Source of the DNA: Pseudomonas sp. G.S.17
Lineage (GTDB): Bacteria; Pseudomonadota; Gammaproteobacteria; Pseudomonadales; Pseudomonadaceae
Length of the DNA stretch: 64,000 nt
NCBI RefSeq assembly: GCF_038096165.1
Contig: NZ_CP151076.1
Span: forward strand, 5,887,501 to 5,951,500
Direction: 5' to 3'
Under the pieces are notes generated by a model that had not been told where the DNA came from, did not search any database, and worked only from the letters and a program-made list of their open reading frames with translations. This document shows, one piece after another, positions 18,485-29,319 of the stretch (positions are counted from its first letter, which is position 1; each line of letters starts with the position of its first letter). A program made the translations under genes and the position numbers.

Positions 18485-19015
18485 ATGACCGGAAATGGAA
18501 TAGTGATCCGCACAGCGCGCAAAACGGATCTGCCCGGAATCGTAAAGCTTCAGCACGCGAATCAATTGGCTCAAGGCGGCACACTCGCCGCCGAACTGAC
18601 ATCTGGGCAAATAGAAGAAATGATGTCGGACATGCCGCAAATCGTCGCCTGTCGCGGCGATGAAGTGGTTGCTTTCCTTATGACGACGTCCCAGACAGTG
18701 AACAGCCTGCGGCCGATCCCTGTTGTGGAAAAAACGCTCCAGGCCTTTGCCTACCTGGATGACGACGCCTACATCTACGGCCCGATCTGCGTCAGTGAAA
18801 CCGAACGCGGTGGCGGTCTCGCGCAGGCGATGTTCAAGCATTTACTGGTGCTGGAACCCGGCCGACAAGGTGTGCTGTTCATCCGGGGCGACAACCAGCC
18901 GTCGATCAAGGCGCACCGCAAGATGGGCATGAATCAGGTTGGGGAATTCACACTCAACGGCGCGCAGTTCCAGGTCTTCGCTTACAAAGCCATGGCACCG
19001 GCCAGAAGGGGTTAG
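18485..19015 (+). CDS. GNAT-family N-acetyltransferase
   Basis: The 176-residue protein has the acetyl-CoA-binding signature around CVSETERGGGLAQAMFKHLL (residues ~98-117) and the usual C-terminal KAHRKMGM strand-helix. The start has GGGAG 7 nt upstream. Substrate unknown. It is a single gene between the serA terminator and a REPIN. Confidence 0.85.
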   Translation: MTGNGIVIRTARKTDLPGIVKLQHANQLAQGGTLAAELTSGQIEEMMSDMPQIVACRGDEVVAFLMTTSQTVNSLRPIPVVEKTLQAFAYLDDDAYIYGPICVSETERGGGLAQAMFKHLLVLEPGRQGVLFIRGDNQPSIKAHRKMGMNQVGEFTLNGAQFQVFAYKAMAPARRG

Positions 19016-19027
19016 CGGGCGCGCTCC

Positions 19028-19117
19028 GTAGGACCGGCTTTAGCCGGGAGAGCTTCATTCCTGACCCAGTGTTTGCGGCGAGTGTACTGACTCCCTCCCG
19101 GCTAAAGCCGGTCCTAC
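19028..19117. repeat. REPIN (gtaggaccggctttagcc family)
   Basis: Inverted REP pair with near-perfect arms between the convergent GNAT and DUF4399 genes. Confidence 0.88.
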
Positions 19118-19141
19118 GGTAATTGGCTGGTGCCCAGCCAA

Positions 19142-19579
19142 TTACTTCACATTAACCGTAATCGCCTTCGACTCGACCGACGGGCTGAGCGGGATGTGGC
19201 TCTTGTCGCCGACGATCAATTGCAGCGTGTGGCGACCCGGCGGCAAGGTGATCTCGGTTTCGGTCTGGCCCTTGCCGAAGTGGCGGATGTTATCGCTCAC
19301 CGGCAACGGCGCATTGAGGTCAGGCTGATCTTTCACGTCAATCAGCAAATGATGGTGACCGGTATCGGGAACATCCACGCCTGCTGGCGCAACGCCCATT
19401 CCTTTGAGACCGAACTGAACCTTGAACGTCCCCGGAACGGTGGAGCCGTCCTTGGGCGAGATGATGTAAACCTCGGCGCCCTCAGGCGACGCGGTGTGTG
19501 GAACGTCGGCAGCGTTGGCCAGAAGAGAGGCGCTCAGCAAGAGGCCCGCGAGAGCAGTTTTTACCAACAAGGTCTTCAT
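19142..19579 (-). CDS. DUF4399-family exported protein
   Basis: The 145-residue protein has a Sec signal peptide (MKTLLVKTALAGLLLSASLL, cleavage after ANA near residue 23). The mature domain holds the family hallmark GHHHLLIDV and PPGRHTLQLIVGD. The clustered histidines suggest a metal- or ligand-binding periplasmic domain, but no function is established. Start ATG 19579 has GGAG 7 nt upstream; the longer frame would place the signal peptide internally. Confidence 0.82.
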   Translation of the reverse strand: MKTLLVKTALAGLLLSASLLANAADVPHTASPEGAEVYIISPKDGSTVPGTFKVQFGLKGMGVAPAGVDVPDTGHHHLLIDVKDQPDLNAPLPVSDNIRHFGKGQTETEITLPPGRHTLQLIVGDKSHIPLSPSVESKAITVNVK

Positions 19580-19744
19580 GTTTTCTCCAGATTTTTTTAT
19601 GAGACTCAGCCATCGGACCTTGGATCCGTGGCTTCGGCTCAAGCCGCGCGAGGCTCAAGCATGATCCTTACCATAGCGCGGGACTGGAGTTATGTTTGAA
19701 CGAAGTGCCTTTATGTCAGAGATTTCATGTTGCCGCGGCGGCAA

Positions 19745-20122
19745 TCAAACCCCGCCCAGACGCCACGCGGCCAGACCGAGAATCGCCCAGCCGATCAAAA
19801 ACGCCAGCCCGCCAAACGGCGTGATGATGCCCAGTTTGCTGACTCCGGTAAGCGTCAACAGGTAAAGACTGCCGGAAAACAGCAGGATGCCGATGGCGAA
19901 CGAGTAACCGGCCAGGGTCATCAAGCGGCCGGGAATCTGCGCCGCGAGCAACGCCACGCCCAGTAACGCCAGCGCATGCACCAATTGATAGAGCACGCCG
20001 GTATGGAAAATCGCCAGGTATTCAGCGCTTAAGCGGTTTTTCAGGCCATGGGCAGCGAATGCGCCCAGGGCCACGCCGGTGAAACCAAAGAAGGCGGCGA
20101 GCATTAAAAAGGTACGAAGCAT
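19745..20122 (-). CDS. DUF423-family inner-membrane protein (YgdD-like)
   Basis: The 125-residue protein has four hydrophobic segments and the family sequence FGFTGVALGAFAAHGLKNRL at its N-terminus, plus ITPFGGLAFLIGW near the end. Function unknown. Divergent from mtgA. Confidence 0.85.
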   Translation of the reverse strand: MLRTFLMLAAFFGFTGVALGAFAAHGLKNRLSAEYLAIFHTGVLYQLVHALALLGVALLAAQIPGRLMTLAGYSFAIGILLFSGSLYLLTLTGVSKLGIITPFGGLAFLIGWAILGLAAWRLGGV

Positions 20123-20163
20123 CGAGAACTCCAGTCAAAAATCGTCCAAAGGCGCACGGTCTG

Positions 20164-20169
20164 TATAAT
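20164..20169 (+). promoter_or_regulatory. Candidate -10 element for mtgA
   Basis: A perfect TATAAT lies 34 nt upstream of the mtgA start. No clear -35 hexamer is seen at the standard distance. Confidence 0.35.
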
Positions 20170-20202
20170 GGCCCGCTCAACGGGTTCGGCCAAGCCATCT
20201 CT

Positions 20203-20913
20203 ATGCTGCGTTTAATTGTGCAACGGTTCATCAAAGGCCTGCTCTGGTTTGCAGCGGGCAGCGTCATTCTGGTTTTGATCTTCCGTTTCGTGCCCCCTCC
20301 CGGCACTGCCCTGATGGTCGAGCGCAAGATTGAATCCTGGTTCGACGGCCAGCCTATTGACCTGCAGCGCGACTGGGAGCCTTGGAATAAAATCTCCAAT
20401 AACCTGAAAATTGCCGTGATTGCCGGTGAAGACCAGAAATTCGCCGAGCATTGGGGTTTTGACGTCGGCGCAATTCAGGCGGCCATCAGCCATAACGAGC
20501 TTGGCGGTTCGATTCGCGGCGCGAGTACCTTGAGCCAGCAGGTGTCGAAGAACCTGTTCCTGTGGTCCGGCCGCAGCTATGTGCGCAAGGGCCTGGAAGC
20601 GTGGTTCACCCTGCTGATCGAGATGCTCTGGTCCAAGGAGCGGATTCTTGAGGTCTACCTCAACAGTGTCGAATGGGATGAAGGCGTGTTCGGCGCCCAG
20701 GCGGCGGCACAGCACCACTTCGGCGTCAACGCCAGCGCCCTGTCCACGCAACAGGCGAGCTATCTGGCCGCCGTCCTGCCCAACCCCCGCAAATGGAGCA
20801 CAAGCCACCCAAGCAGCTACGTGCTGCGTCGTGCCAGCTGGATCCGTCAGCAAGTGCGCCAGTTGGGCGGAGATGATTATTTGACCGGGCTGAATCATAG
20901 CCGGACGTTTTAA
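20203..20913 (+). CDS. mtgA: Monofunctional biosynthetic peptidoglycan transglycosylase
   Basis: Polymerises lipid II into glycan strands at the outer face of the inner membrane. The 236 residues have one N-terminal membrane helix (~12-30) and a GT51 domain with EDQKFAEHWGFD (catalytic Glu), GGSIRGASTLSQQ and KNLFLW. There is no transpeptidase domain, which distinguishes it from class A PBPs. Confidence 0.95.
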   Translation: MLRLIVQRFIKGLLWFAAGSVILVLIFRFVPPPGTALMVERKIESWFDGQPIDLQRDWEPWNKISNNLKIAVIAGEDQKFAEHWGFDVGAIQAAISHNELGGSIRGASTLSQQVSKNLFLWSGRSYVRKGLEAWFTLLIEMLWSKERILEVYLNSVEWDEGVFGAQAAAQHHFGVNASALSTQQASYLAAVLPNPRKWSTSHPSSYVLRRASWIRQQVRQLGGDDYLTGLNHSRTF

Positions 20914-20939
20914 CCGGTCGCGCCGCAAAGAGGCGAACC

Positions 20940-21029
20940 GTAGGACCGGCTTCAGCCGGGAGGGCGAGAGCTCTGACGACGCAACTGTAGCGAATGGACT
21001 GGCCTCCTCCCGGCTAAAGCCGGCCCTAC
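20940..21029. repeat. REPIN (gtaggaccggcttcagcc variant)
   Basis: Inverted REP pair after mtgA; the right arm reads cggctaaagccggccctac, one base off the usual gtcctac. Confidence 0.86.
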
Positions 21030-21090
21030 GAAATGCGTTCCAATTCCAGTGTCGGCGTGATGCTGCATTAGAGCGAGCGGGTTTCCCAAT

Positions 21091-21119
21091 AAAAAACGCC
21101 CCATTCGGGGCGTTTTTTT
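21091..21119. terminator. Bidirectional terminator between mtgA and rpoH
   Basis: Stem AACGCCCC-ATT-CGGGGCGTT flanked by A and T runs, positioned to stop both convergent transcripts. Confidence 0.92.
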
Positions 21120-21132
21120 GTTCGGCTACCGC

Positions 21133-21987
21133 TTACGCAGCAATCGACAACTTGAGCTTGTTCATCGCGCTTTTTTCCAGCTGACGAATACGCTCGGCGG
21201 AGACGTTGTACTTCTGCGCCAGATCATGCAGCGTGGCTTTCTCTTCAGCCAGCCAGCGCTGATAGAGAATGTCGCGGCTGCGGTCGTCCAGTACTTCCAG
21301 CGCCTGATGCAGATTGGCGGTGGAATTGTCGGTCCAGTCGGAATCCTCCAGCTGACGCGCCGGATCGTAACGATGGTCTTCCAGGTAATTGGAAGGCGAC
21401 TGGAACGCGCTGTCGTCGTCGGCTTCAGTTGCCGGGTCGAACGCCATGTCGTGACCGGTCAGACGGCTTTCCATCTCGCGCACTTCACGTGGCTCAACAC
21501 CGAGGCTTTCCGCCACGCGATGCACTTCTTCATTGTTCAGCCAGGCCAGACGTTTCTTCTGGCTGCGCAGATTGAAGAACAGCTTGCGCTGCGCCTTGGT
21601 AGTCGCGACCTTGACGATGCGCCAGTTGCGCAGGATGAACTCGTGGATTTCCGCCTTGATCCAGTGAACGGCGAAGGACACCAGACGCACACCCATTTCC
21701 GGGTTGAAGCGTTTCACGGCTTTCATCAGGCCAACGTTGCCTTCCTGGATCAGGTCAGCCTGGGCCAGACCGTAGCCCGAATAGCTGCGTGCGATATGCA
21801 CGACAAAACGCAGGTGGGCGAGGACCATCTGCCGAGCCGCCCCCAAATCCTGCTCATAATACAAACTCTCAGCCAGTTCACGCTCCTGCTCCGGCGTCAG
21901 CAAAGGGATGCTGTTCACGGTGTGCACATAGGCTTCCAGGTTTGCGCCTGGGGCTAATGCATAGACAGGTTGCAAAGAAGTGGTCAT
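21133..21987 (-). CDS. rpoH: RNA polymerase heat-shock sigma factor RpoH (sigma-32)
   Basis: Directs RNA polymerase to heat-shock promoters. The 284 residues contain region 2 ([17 protein letters not shown]), the RpoH-specific box [12 protein letters not shown] and a region 4 helix-turn-helix ([16 protein letters not shown]). The start is ATG 21987 ([11 protein letters not shown]), preceded by GGAGG. It follows the ftsYEX genes with its own ~200 bp upstream region, as in other gammaproteobacteria, and so can respond to heat separately. Confidence 0.97.
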   Translation of the reverse strand: MTTSLQPVYALAPGANLEAYVHTVNSIPLLTPEQERELAESLYYEQDLGAARQMVLAHLRFVVHIARSYSGYGLAQADLIQEGNVGLMKAVKRFNPEMGVRLVSFAVHWIKAEIHEFILRNWRIVKVATTKAQRKLFFNLRSQKKRLAWLNNEEVHRVAESLGVEPREVREMESRLTGHDMAFDPATEADDDSAFQSPSNYLEDHRYDPARQLEDSDWTDNSTANLHQALEVLDDRSRDILYQRWLAEEKATLHDLAQKYNVSAERIRQLEKSAMNKLKLSIAA

Positions 21988-22098
21988 ACGAAACGATACC
22001 TCCGACACATGACTCGTGCAGTTCAGCACTGCGAAATTGACCGGGAACCGCTAGACAAGTTCCCTAACCAAACCGCGCTCCCTCTTGGGAATACGGTG

Positions 22099-22171
22099 TG
22101 CAGGAGCGGCTTTAGCCGCGAGAGCCGTGAGAGACGCGTTTGCACGTGCTCCCGGCTAAAGCCGGTCCTAC
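22099..22171. repeat. Hybrid REPIN between ftsX and rpoH
   Basis: The left arm (aggagcggctttagccgcgag) and the right arm (ctcccggctaaagccggtcctac) are of mixed type, and the element is shorter than the others. It lies in the rpoH upstream region. Confidence 0.75.
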
Positions 22172-22194
22172 ATCGTCAATAGATGAAGAAAAAT

Positions 22195-23226
22195 TTACCG
22201 AGGTGCCAACTCACTCAAATGGCGTGCTACTGCAATCCACGCACCGATATACCCCAAGAGCACCGCTCCAAGCAAGAGCGAAAGGCCATCTGCGAGCGGG
22301 ACACCGGCCAGCGCGAAGTCACTTCCATACAGTCCGGCCAGCCCGACAACCGCGTCGTTGAGCCAGTCTAGACCAAAAGCCAGAACCCCCCAAGACAGAA
22401 ACCCTGCCCCGAGACCATACAATGCGCCCATATAAAGGAAAGGACGCCGTACATAACTATCGGTGCCGCCAACCAGCTTAATGACCTCGATTTCCGTGCG
22501 TCGGTTCTCAATGTGCAGACGAATGGTGTTACCGATCACCAGCAGCAAGGCCAGAACCAGCAACACGGTCAGGCCAAACACAAAGCGGTCGCCCAGTTTC
22601 AGGATTGCCGCCAGACGCTCGACCCAGACCAGATCCAGTTGGGCCTGCTGCACTTTCGGCATTTCCGCCAGACGTGTGCGCAGTGCTTCCAGCGCAGGCT
22701 TGTCGACTTCGTTCGGCGTAACCAGTACGACGCCCGGCAACGGGTTTTCCGGCAACTCCTTGAGCGCCTCGCCCAGACCCGATTGCTGCTGAAACTCGGT
22801 CAAGGCCTGCTCGCGGCTGATGTATTCAGCGTCGGCAACCCCCGGCATCAGCTTGATTTCATCGCGCAGCTTGTCGCCTTCGCTGGCGCTGGCATCGAGC
22901 TTGAGGTACAGCGAAATCTGCGCCGCGCGCTGCCAGGAACCGCCCAGCCGCTCGACATTGTTCAACAGCAACGACAAGCCCATCGGCAGGCTCAAGGCGA
23001 TCGCCATGACCAGACAGGTAAAGAAGCTGCCAATCGGCTGCTTGCCCAGACGACGCAAGCTGTCGGCCAGACTGGAGCGATGGCTTTCCAGCCAGGCGTT
23101 GAACAGCGTGCCGAAATCCGGTCCGTCGTCATCGTGGCTGTTTTTCTTGGGTTTTTTCTGTGGCGTCGGTTCGGCCGCTTTTGGCGCGACGCGATCGGAA
23201 ACCTTGGACGAACGTGTAGCACTCAT
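22195..23226 (-). CDS. ftsX: Cell-division ABC transporter-like permease FtsX
   Basis: Membrane partner of FtsE at the division septum; couples ATP hydrolysis to activation of periplasmic amidases through EnvC-type proteins. The 343 residues comprise a Lys/Pro-rich cytoplasmic N-terminus, a first membrane helix (~70-95), a periplasmic loop and a FtsX-type three-helix C-terminal domain with RRTEIEVIKLVGGTDSYV. Its start overlaps the ftsE stop by 4 bp (ATGA), so translation is probably coupled. Confidence 0.95.
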   Translation of the reverse strand: MSATRSSKVSDRVAPKAAEPTPQKKPKKNSHDDDGPDFGTLFNAWLESHRSSLADSLRRLGKQPIGSFFTCLVMAIALSLPMGLSLLLNNVERLGGSWQRAAQISLYLKLDASASEGDKLRDEIKLMPGVADAEYISREQALTEFQQQSGLGEALKELPENPLPGVVLVTPNEVDKPALEALRTRLAEMPKVQQAQLDLVWVERLAAILKLGDRFVFGLTVLLVLALLLVIGNTIRLHIENRRTEIEVIKLVGGTDSYVRRPFLYMGALYGLGAGFLSWGVLAFGLDWLNDAVVGLAGLYGSDFALAGVPLADGLSLLLGAVLLGYIGAWIAVARHLSELAPR

Positions 23227-23890
23227 ACCCCAGCCTCCCCGTCGCCGATCAAACGGCCGCGCTGCAAGGTCAGCATGCGATGGCGCATGCGGGCGATCAG
23301 GGCCAGGTCGTGACTGGCGATCAGCACGCTGGTGCCCAGCCGGTTGATATCTTCAAACACGCCCATGATTTCCGCCGCCAGGCGTGGATCGAGATTACCG
23401 GTCGGTTCGTCGGCCAGCAGCAAAGCCGGGCGATGAACGATGGCGCGGGCGATGCCGACGCGTTGCTGTTGACCGGTGGACAGGTCGCCGGGGTACAAAT
23501 CGGTCTTGTCCGACAGCGCCACGCGCTCCAGCGCAGAATCGACGCGCTTGTTGATCTCGGCCTTGGACAAGCCAAGAATCTGCAACGGCAAGGCGATGTT
23601 GTTGAACACGGTGCGATCAAACAGCAACTGGTGGTTCTGGAACACCACGCCAATCTGCCGACGCAGAAATGGAATCTGCGCCGTAGTGATCTGGCCCAGA
23701 TCCTGACCGGCCAGCAGCAGTTTGCCGGTGGTCGGACGCTCCATGGCCAGCAACAGGCGCAACAAGGTGCTTTTGCCAGCACCGGAGTGACCGGTGACGA
23801 ACAAGAATTCACCGCGACGTACTCGAAAGCTCAGCTCATGCAAGCCGACGTGTCCGTTCGGATAGCGTTTACCGACCTGTTCGAAACGAA

Positions 23891-23894
<4 letters not shown>
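23223..23894 (-). CDS. ftsE: Cell-division ATP-binding protein FtsE
   Basis: ABC ATPase of the FtsEX complex. The 223 residues have Walker A GHSGAGKSTLLRL, signature LSTGQQQRVGIARAI and Walker B LLLADEPTGNLD. It overlaps ftsY upstream and ftsX downstream by 4 bp each, the compact ftsYEX operon known from E. coli. Confidence 0.97.
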
Positions 23895-25402
<1,508 letters not shown>

Positions 25403-25667
25403 GGAGGACGGCTATCTCAAGGTAGCGACGCGCCAGAGCGGCGCCTCTGAAAATTCTGACATGCAAAACAGACTACTTTTGCGACTGCTTGTTCAGCTGC
25501 CCGCCGAGCATAATCCGCTCCTACAGGGATGGTCAGCTACGTGACAGCCCGGCACCACAGTTGCTGAATCATTGTAATGGTCGCAGAGCACACGGACCGC
25601 TATCCTAACACCCCCGCGCCCGCCGACGCTAAGTTCAAGCGGGCCGTCCTACAGGTTCAAATTACGA

Positions 25668-27020
25668 ATGAATGCTTTAGCCCGCCGCGCCGCAGGCCTG
25701 CTGCTCAGCACAATTTGTCTGCCCCTGACAGTATTGGCCGCCGACCCGCAACCTACCCATGAATTCATGCTCGAGAACGGCCTCAAAGTGGTCGTGCGCG
25801 AAGACCACCGCGCTCCAGTGGTGGTTTCGCAGGTCTGGTACAAAGTCGGTTCGAGCTACGAGACGCCCGGCCAGACCGGTTTGTCCCATGCGCTGGAACA
25901 CATGATGTTCAAAGGCAGCTCCAAAACAGGTCCAGGCGAATCCTCGTTGATCCTGCGGGATCTGGGCGCCGAAGAAAACGCGTTCACCAGCGATGACTAC
26001 ACCGCTTATTACCAGGTCCTGGCCCGCGACCGCCTGAGCGTTGCCTTCGAACTGGAAGCCGACCGCATGGCCAGCCTCAAGCTGCCAGCCGACGAGTTCA
26101 GCCGCGAAATCGAAGTGATCAAGGAAGAGCGCCGCCTGCGCACCGACGACAAGCCGAACGCCAAGGCCTACGAGCGCTTCAAGGCCATGGCCTACCCGGC
26201 CAGCGGCTACCATACGCCGACCATCGGCTGGATGGCCGACCTCGAACGCATGAAAGTCGAGGAGCTGCGCCACTGGTATGAATCCTGGTATGTGCCGAAC
26301 AACGCCACGCTGGTGGTAGTGGGTGATGTAAACCCTGAGGAAGTCAAAGCCCTGGCCGAGCGCTTCTTCGGTCCGATCCCGCGTCGTGACGTGCCGCCTT
26401 CGAAAAAACCGCTGGAACTGGCAGAACCGGGCGAACGCCTGATCACGCTGCATGTACAGACGCAAATGCCGAGCCTGATGTACGGCTTCAACGTGCCGAG
26501 CCTGGCCACCGCTGAAGACCCGCGCTCGGTCAACGCCCTGCGCCTGATCGCCGCCCTGCTCGACGGCGGCTACAGCGCGCGCATCCCGTCGCGCCTGGAG
26601 CGTGGCGAAGAACTGGTCTCCGGCGCGTCGTCCAACTACGACGCGTTCGCCCGTGGCGACAGTCTGTTCATGATCAGCGCCACGCCCAACATGCAGAAGA
26701 AAAAATCCTTGGCCAACGTGGAAGCCGGCATCTGGAAACTGCTCAACGAGCTGAAAACCAAGCCGCCTTCTGCTGAAGAGCTGGAACGAGTCCGCGCGCA
26801 GGTTATCGCCGGGCTGGTCTACGAACGCGATTCCATCACCAGTCAGGCCAGCACCATCGGCGAGCTGGAAACCGTCGGCCTGTCGTGGAAGTTGATCGAC
26901 GAAGAGCTGGCTTCGCTGCAAAGCGTCACCCCGGCCGATATCCAGAAAGCCGCGAGCACTTATTTCACCCGTGAGCGCCTCAGCGTTGCGCACGTTCTGC
27001 CTGAGGAGAAAGCAAAATGA
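25668..27020 (+). CDS. M16-family zinc peptidase, catalytic subunit
   Basis: The 450-residue exported protein (signal peptide ~1-24, cleavage near VLAA) carries the inverted zinc motif HALEHMMFKG at ~76 and the downstream glutamate (EENAFTSDDYTAYYQ). It is the catalytic half of a bacterial M16B heterodimer; the next gene encodes the non-catalytic partner with a 4-bp ATGA overlap. Probably a periplasmic or surface peptidase of unknown substrate. Divergent from ftsY. Confidence 0.92.
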   Translation: MNALARRAAGLLLSTICLPLTVLAADPQPTHEFMLENGLKVVVREDHRAPVVVSQVWYKVGSSYETPGQTGLSHALEHMMFKGSSKTGPGESSLILRDLGAEENAFTSDDYTAYYQVLARDRLSVAFELEADRMASLKLPADEFSREIEVIKEERRLRTDDKPNAKAYERFKAMAYPASGYHTPTIGWMADLERMKVEELRHWYESWYVPNNATLVVVGDVNPEEVKALAERFFGPIPRRDVPPSKKPLELAEPGERLITLHVQTQMPSLMYGFNVPSLATAEDPRSVNALRLIAALLDGGYSARIPSRLERGEELVSGASSNYDAFARGDSLFMISATPNMQKKKSLANVEAGIWKLLNELKTKPPSAEELERVRAQVIAGLVYERDSITSQASTIGELETVGLSWKLIDEELASLQSVTPADIQKAASTYFTRERLSVAHVLPEEKAK

Positions 27021-28495
27021 GTGAGCGCAACGGCCCACGTAATACGCTGTTTGGTCTGTTGTTGAGCACCGGACTCAGTGTTTTCGCCACACAAACAGTG
27101 CTTGCCGAGGATGCAGTCAAAACCGACGCGCCCGCGCAACCTGCACTGCAATCGCTGAAAGAGCTGGACGGCAAGGCACCTGCACGCCGCGCCTTGAACA
27201 TCCAGACCTGGAAAACCGCCGAAGGCGCGAAAGTGCTGTTCGTCGAAGCCCGCGAGCTGCCGATGTTCGACCTGCGCCTGACCTTCGCCGCTGGCAGCAG
27301 TCAGGATCAGGCCACGCCCGGCATTGCCGTGCTGACCAACGCGATGCTCAACGAAGGCGTCAAAGGCAAGGACGTCAGCGCCATCGCTGAAGGTTTCGAA
27401 GGTCTGGGCGCGGATTTCAGCAACGGCGCCTATCGCGACATGGCCGTGGCTTCGGTCCGCAGCCTGAGCACAGCGGATAAGCGCGAACCTGCGCTGAAGC
27501 TGTTTTCCGAAGTGGTCGGCAAGCCTACCTTCCCGGCCGATTCACTGGCACGGATCAAGAATCAGCTGCTGGCCAGCTTCGAATACCAGAAGCAGAACCC
27601 CGGCGCGCTGGCGGGTAAAGAGCTATTCAAGCGGCTGTACGGTGATCACCCTTACGGCCATCCAAGCGAAGGCACCGCGCAGACCATCACGCCGATCACT
27701 CTGGCTCAGCTCAAGGCCTTCCACGCCAAGGCTTACGCCGCTGGCAACGCGGTGATTGCGCTGGTGGGCGACTTGTCCCGCGACGAAGCGCAAGCCATTG
27801 CCGCGCAGGTCTCGGCATCGCTGCCTAAAGGCCCGGCGCTGGCAAAACTGCCAACGCCTGTTGAGCCCAAGGCCGGGGAAACCCACATCGAGTTTCCATC
27901 CAAGCAGACTCACCTGATGCTTGCGCAGCTGGGCATCGACCGTAACGATCCGGACTTCGCCGCGCTTTCACTGGGCAATTCGGTACTCGGCGGTGGTGGC
28001 TTCGGCAGCCGACTGATGACCGAAGTGCGTGAGAAGCGCGGCCTGACCTACGGCATTTCCTCGGGCTTCACCCCGATGCAGGCCCAAGGCCCGTTCATGA
28101 TCGGTTTGCAAACCCGCGCCGAACTCAGCGAAAACACCCTGAAACTGGTGCAGGACATCGTCCGCGACTTCCTCGCCAACGGCCCGACCCAGAAAGAACT
28201 CGACGACGCCAAGCGCGAGCTGTCCGGCAGCTTCCCGCTGTCCACCGCCAGCAACTCGGCTATCGTTGGACAACTGGGCGCCATCGGCTTTTATGACCTG
28301 CCGCTGACCTTCCTCGAAGACTTCATGATCCAGTCGCAGGAAGTCACCGTCGAGCAGGTCAAGGCCGCGATGAGCAAACACTTGAGCGCAGACAAGATGG
28401 TGATCGTCACTGCCGGGCCGACCGTCCCGCAGAAACCACTGCCGCCACCCACCGAAAAACCTGCAGAACGACCTCTTGGGGTCCCGGAGCATTAA
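27017..28495 (+). CDS. M16-family peptidase, non-catalytic partner
   Basis: The 492-residue protein has an N-terminal signal segment (~10-30) and the M16 fold but no HxxEH zinc motif. It has the FGSRLMTEVREKRGLTYGISS segment that supplies the Arg/Tyr pair to the catalytic partner in M16B dimers. It overlaps the catalytic subunit gene, and its stop (TAATG) overlaps the rsmD start, so the three genes are one transcript. Confidence 0.92.
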   Translation: MSERNGPRNTLFGLLLSTGLSVFATQTVLAEDAVKTDAPAQPALQSLKELDGKAPARRALNIQTWKTAEGAKVLFVEARELPMFDLRLTFAAGSSQDQATPGIAVLTNAMLNEGVKGKDVSAIAEGFEGLGADFSNGAYRDMAVASVRSLSTADKREPALKLFSEVVGKPTFPADSLARIKNQLLASFEYQKQNPGALAGKELFKRLYGDHPYGHPSEGTAQTITPITLAQLKAFHAKAYAAGNAVIALVGDLSRDEAQAIAAQVSASLPKGPALAKLPTPVEPKAGETHIEFPSKQTHLMLAQLGIDRNDPDFAALSLGNSVLGGGGFGSRLMTEVREKRGLTYGISSGFTPMQAQGPFMIGLQTRAELSENTLKLVQDIVRDFLANGPTQKELDDAKRELSGSFPLSTASNSAIVGQLGAIGFYDLPLTFLEDFMIQSQEVTVEQVKAAMSKHLSADKMVIVTAGPTVPQKPLPPPTEKPAERPLGVPEH

Positions 28496-29079
28496 TGGCC
28501 AATCCACGCCCGAAGGGCCATAACGGCCTGGGCCAACTACGTATCATTGGCGGGCAATGGGGCAGTCGCAAGCTGACTTTCCCTGATGCTCCAGGCCTGC
28601 GTCCGACACCGGACCGGGTGCGCGAAACCCTGTTCAACTGGCTGGCGACCCACATTGAAGGCGCCCGCGTGCTGGATGTGTTCACCGGCAGCGGCGCGTT
28701 GTTCTTCGAAGCGCTGTCCCGTGGCGCGAGCGAGGGTTTGGCACTGGATAACAGCGCGGCGGCCATCGCCAGCCTGCGTCAGAACCTGACCATGCTGGGT
28801 TGCACGACCGGCCAGCTGTCGCACACCGACTCGCTGCGTCACCTGGAAAACCAGGCCGCAGAGCCGTTCGACGTGGTGTTCCTCGACCCACCGTTCCATC
28901 AGAACCTGCTGGCCTCGGCCTGCGCCCTGCTGGAATCCCACGGCTGGCTGGCGGAAAACGCCTGGATCTACACCGAAAGCGAAACGCCGCCTTCAACCAC
29001 CGGCCTGCCGGGTAGCTGGCGCCTGCACCGCGAGAAAAAGGCCGGCCAGGTGTATTACGCGTTGTGGCAGCGCGGGTGA
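28495..29079 (+). CDS. rsmD: 16S rRNA (guanine(966)-N(2))-methyltransferase RsmD
   Basis: Methylates G966 of 16S rRNA during 30S assembly. The 194 residues have an N-terminal IIGGQWGSRKL, the SAM motif LDVFTGSGALFFEALSRGAS and the catalytic DPPF (VVFLDPPFHQ). The start codon shares its A with the upstream stop (TAATG). Confidence 0.94.
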   Translation: MANPRPKGHNGLGQLRIIGGQWGSRKLTFPDAPGLRPTPDRVRETLFNWLATHIEGARVLDVFTGSGALFFEALSRGASEGLALDNSAAAIASLRQNLTMLGCTTGQLSHTDSLRHLENQAAEPFDVVFLDPPFHQNLLASACALLESHGWLAENAWIYTESETPPSTTGLPGSWRLHREKKAGQVYYALWQRG

Positions 29080-29100
29080 CTTGAAACGCCCCGCACTTTT

Positions 29101-29190
29101 GTGGGAGCAAGCTTGCTTGCGAAGCCAATATTTCAGACCACGACGCTGTGGTGGATGTACTGACCTCTTCGCGAGCAAGCTCGCTCCCAC
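29101..29190. repeat. REPIN (gcgagcaagctcgc family)
   Basis: Inverted pair gtgggagcaagcttgcttgcg / cgcgagcaagctcgctcccac after rsmD. Confidence 0.87.
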
Positions 29191-29319
29191 ACAAGCTCGT
29201 TCCAGGGTTGAAACCTGTTCAGGCGCCAACCCCTACCACTCAGCAATAACCCGCTTACATCGAACCCCACTTGTGGCAACTTACGCTTATCCAGCAACGT
29301 CACTTGCCGGAGGACGACC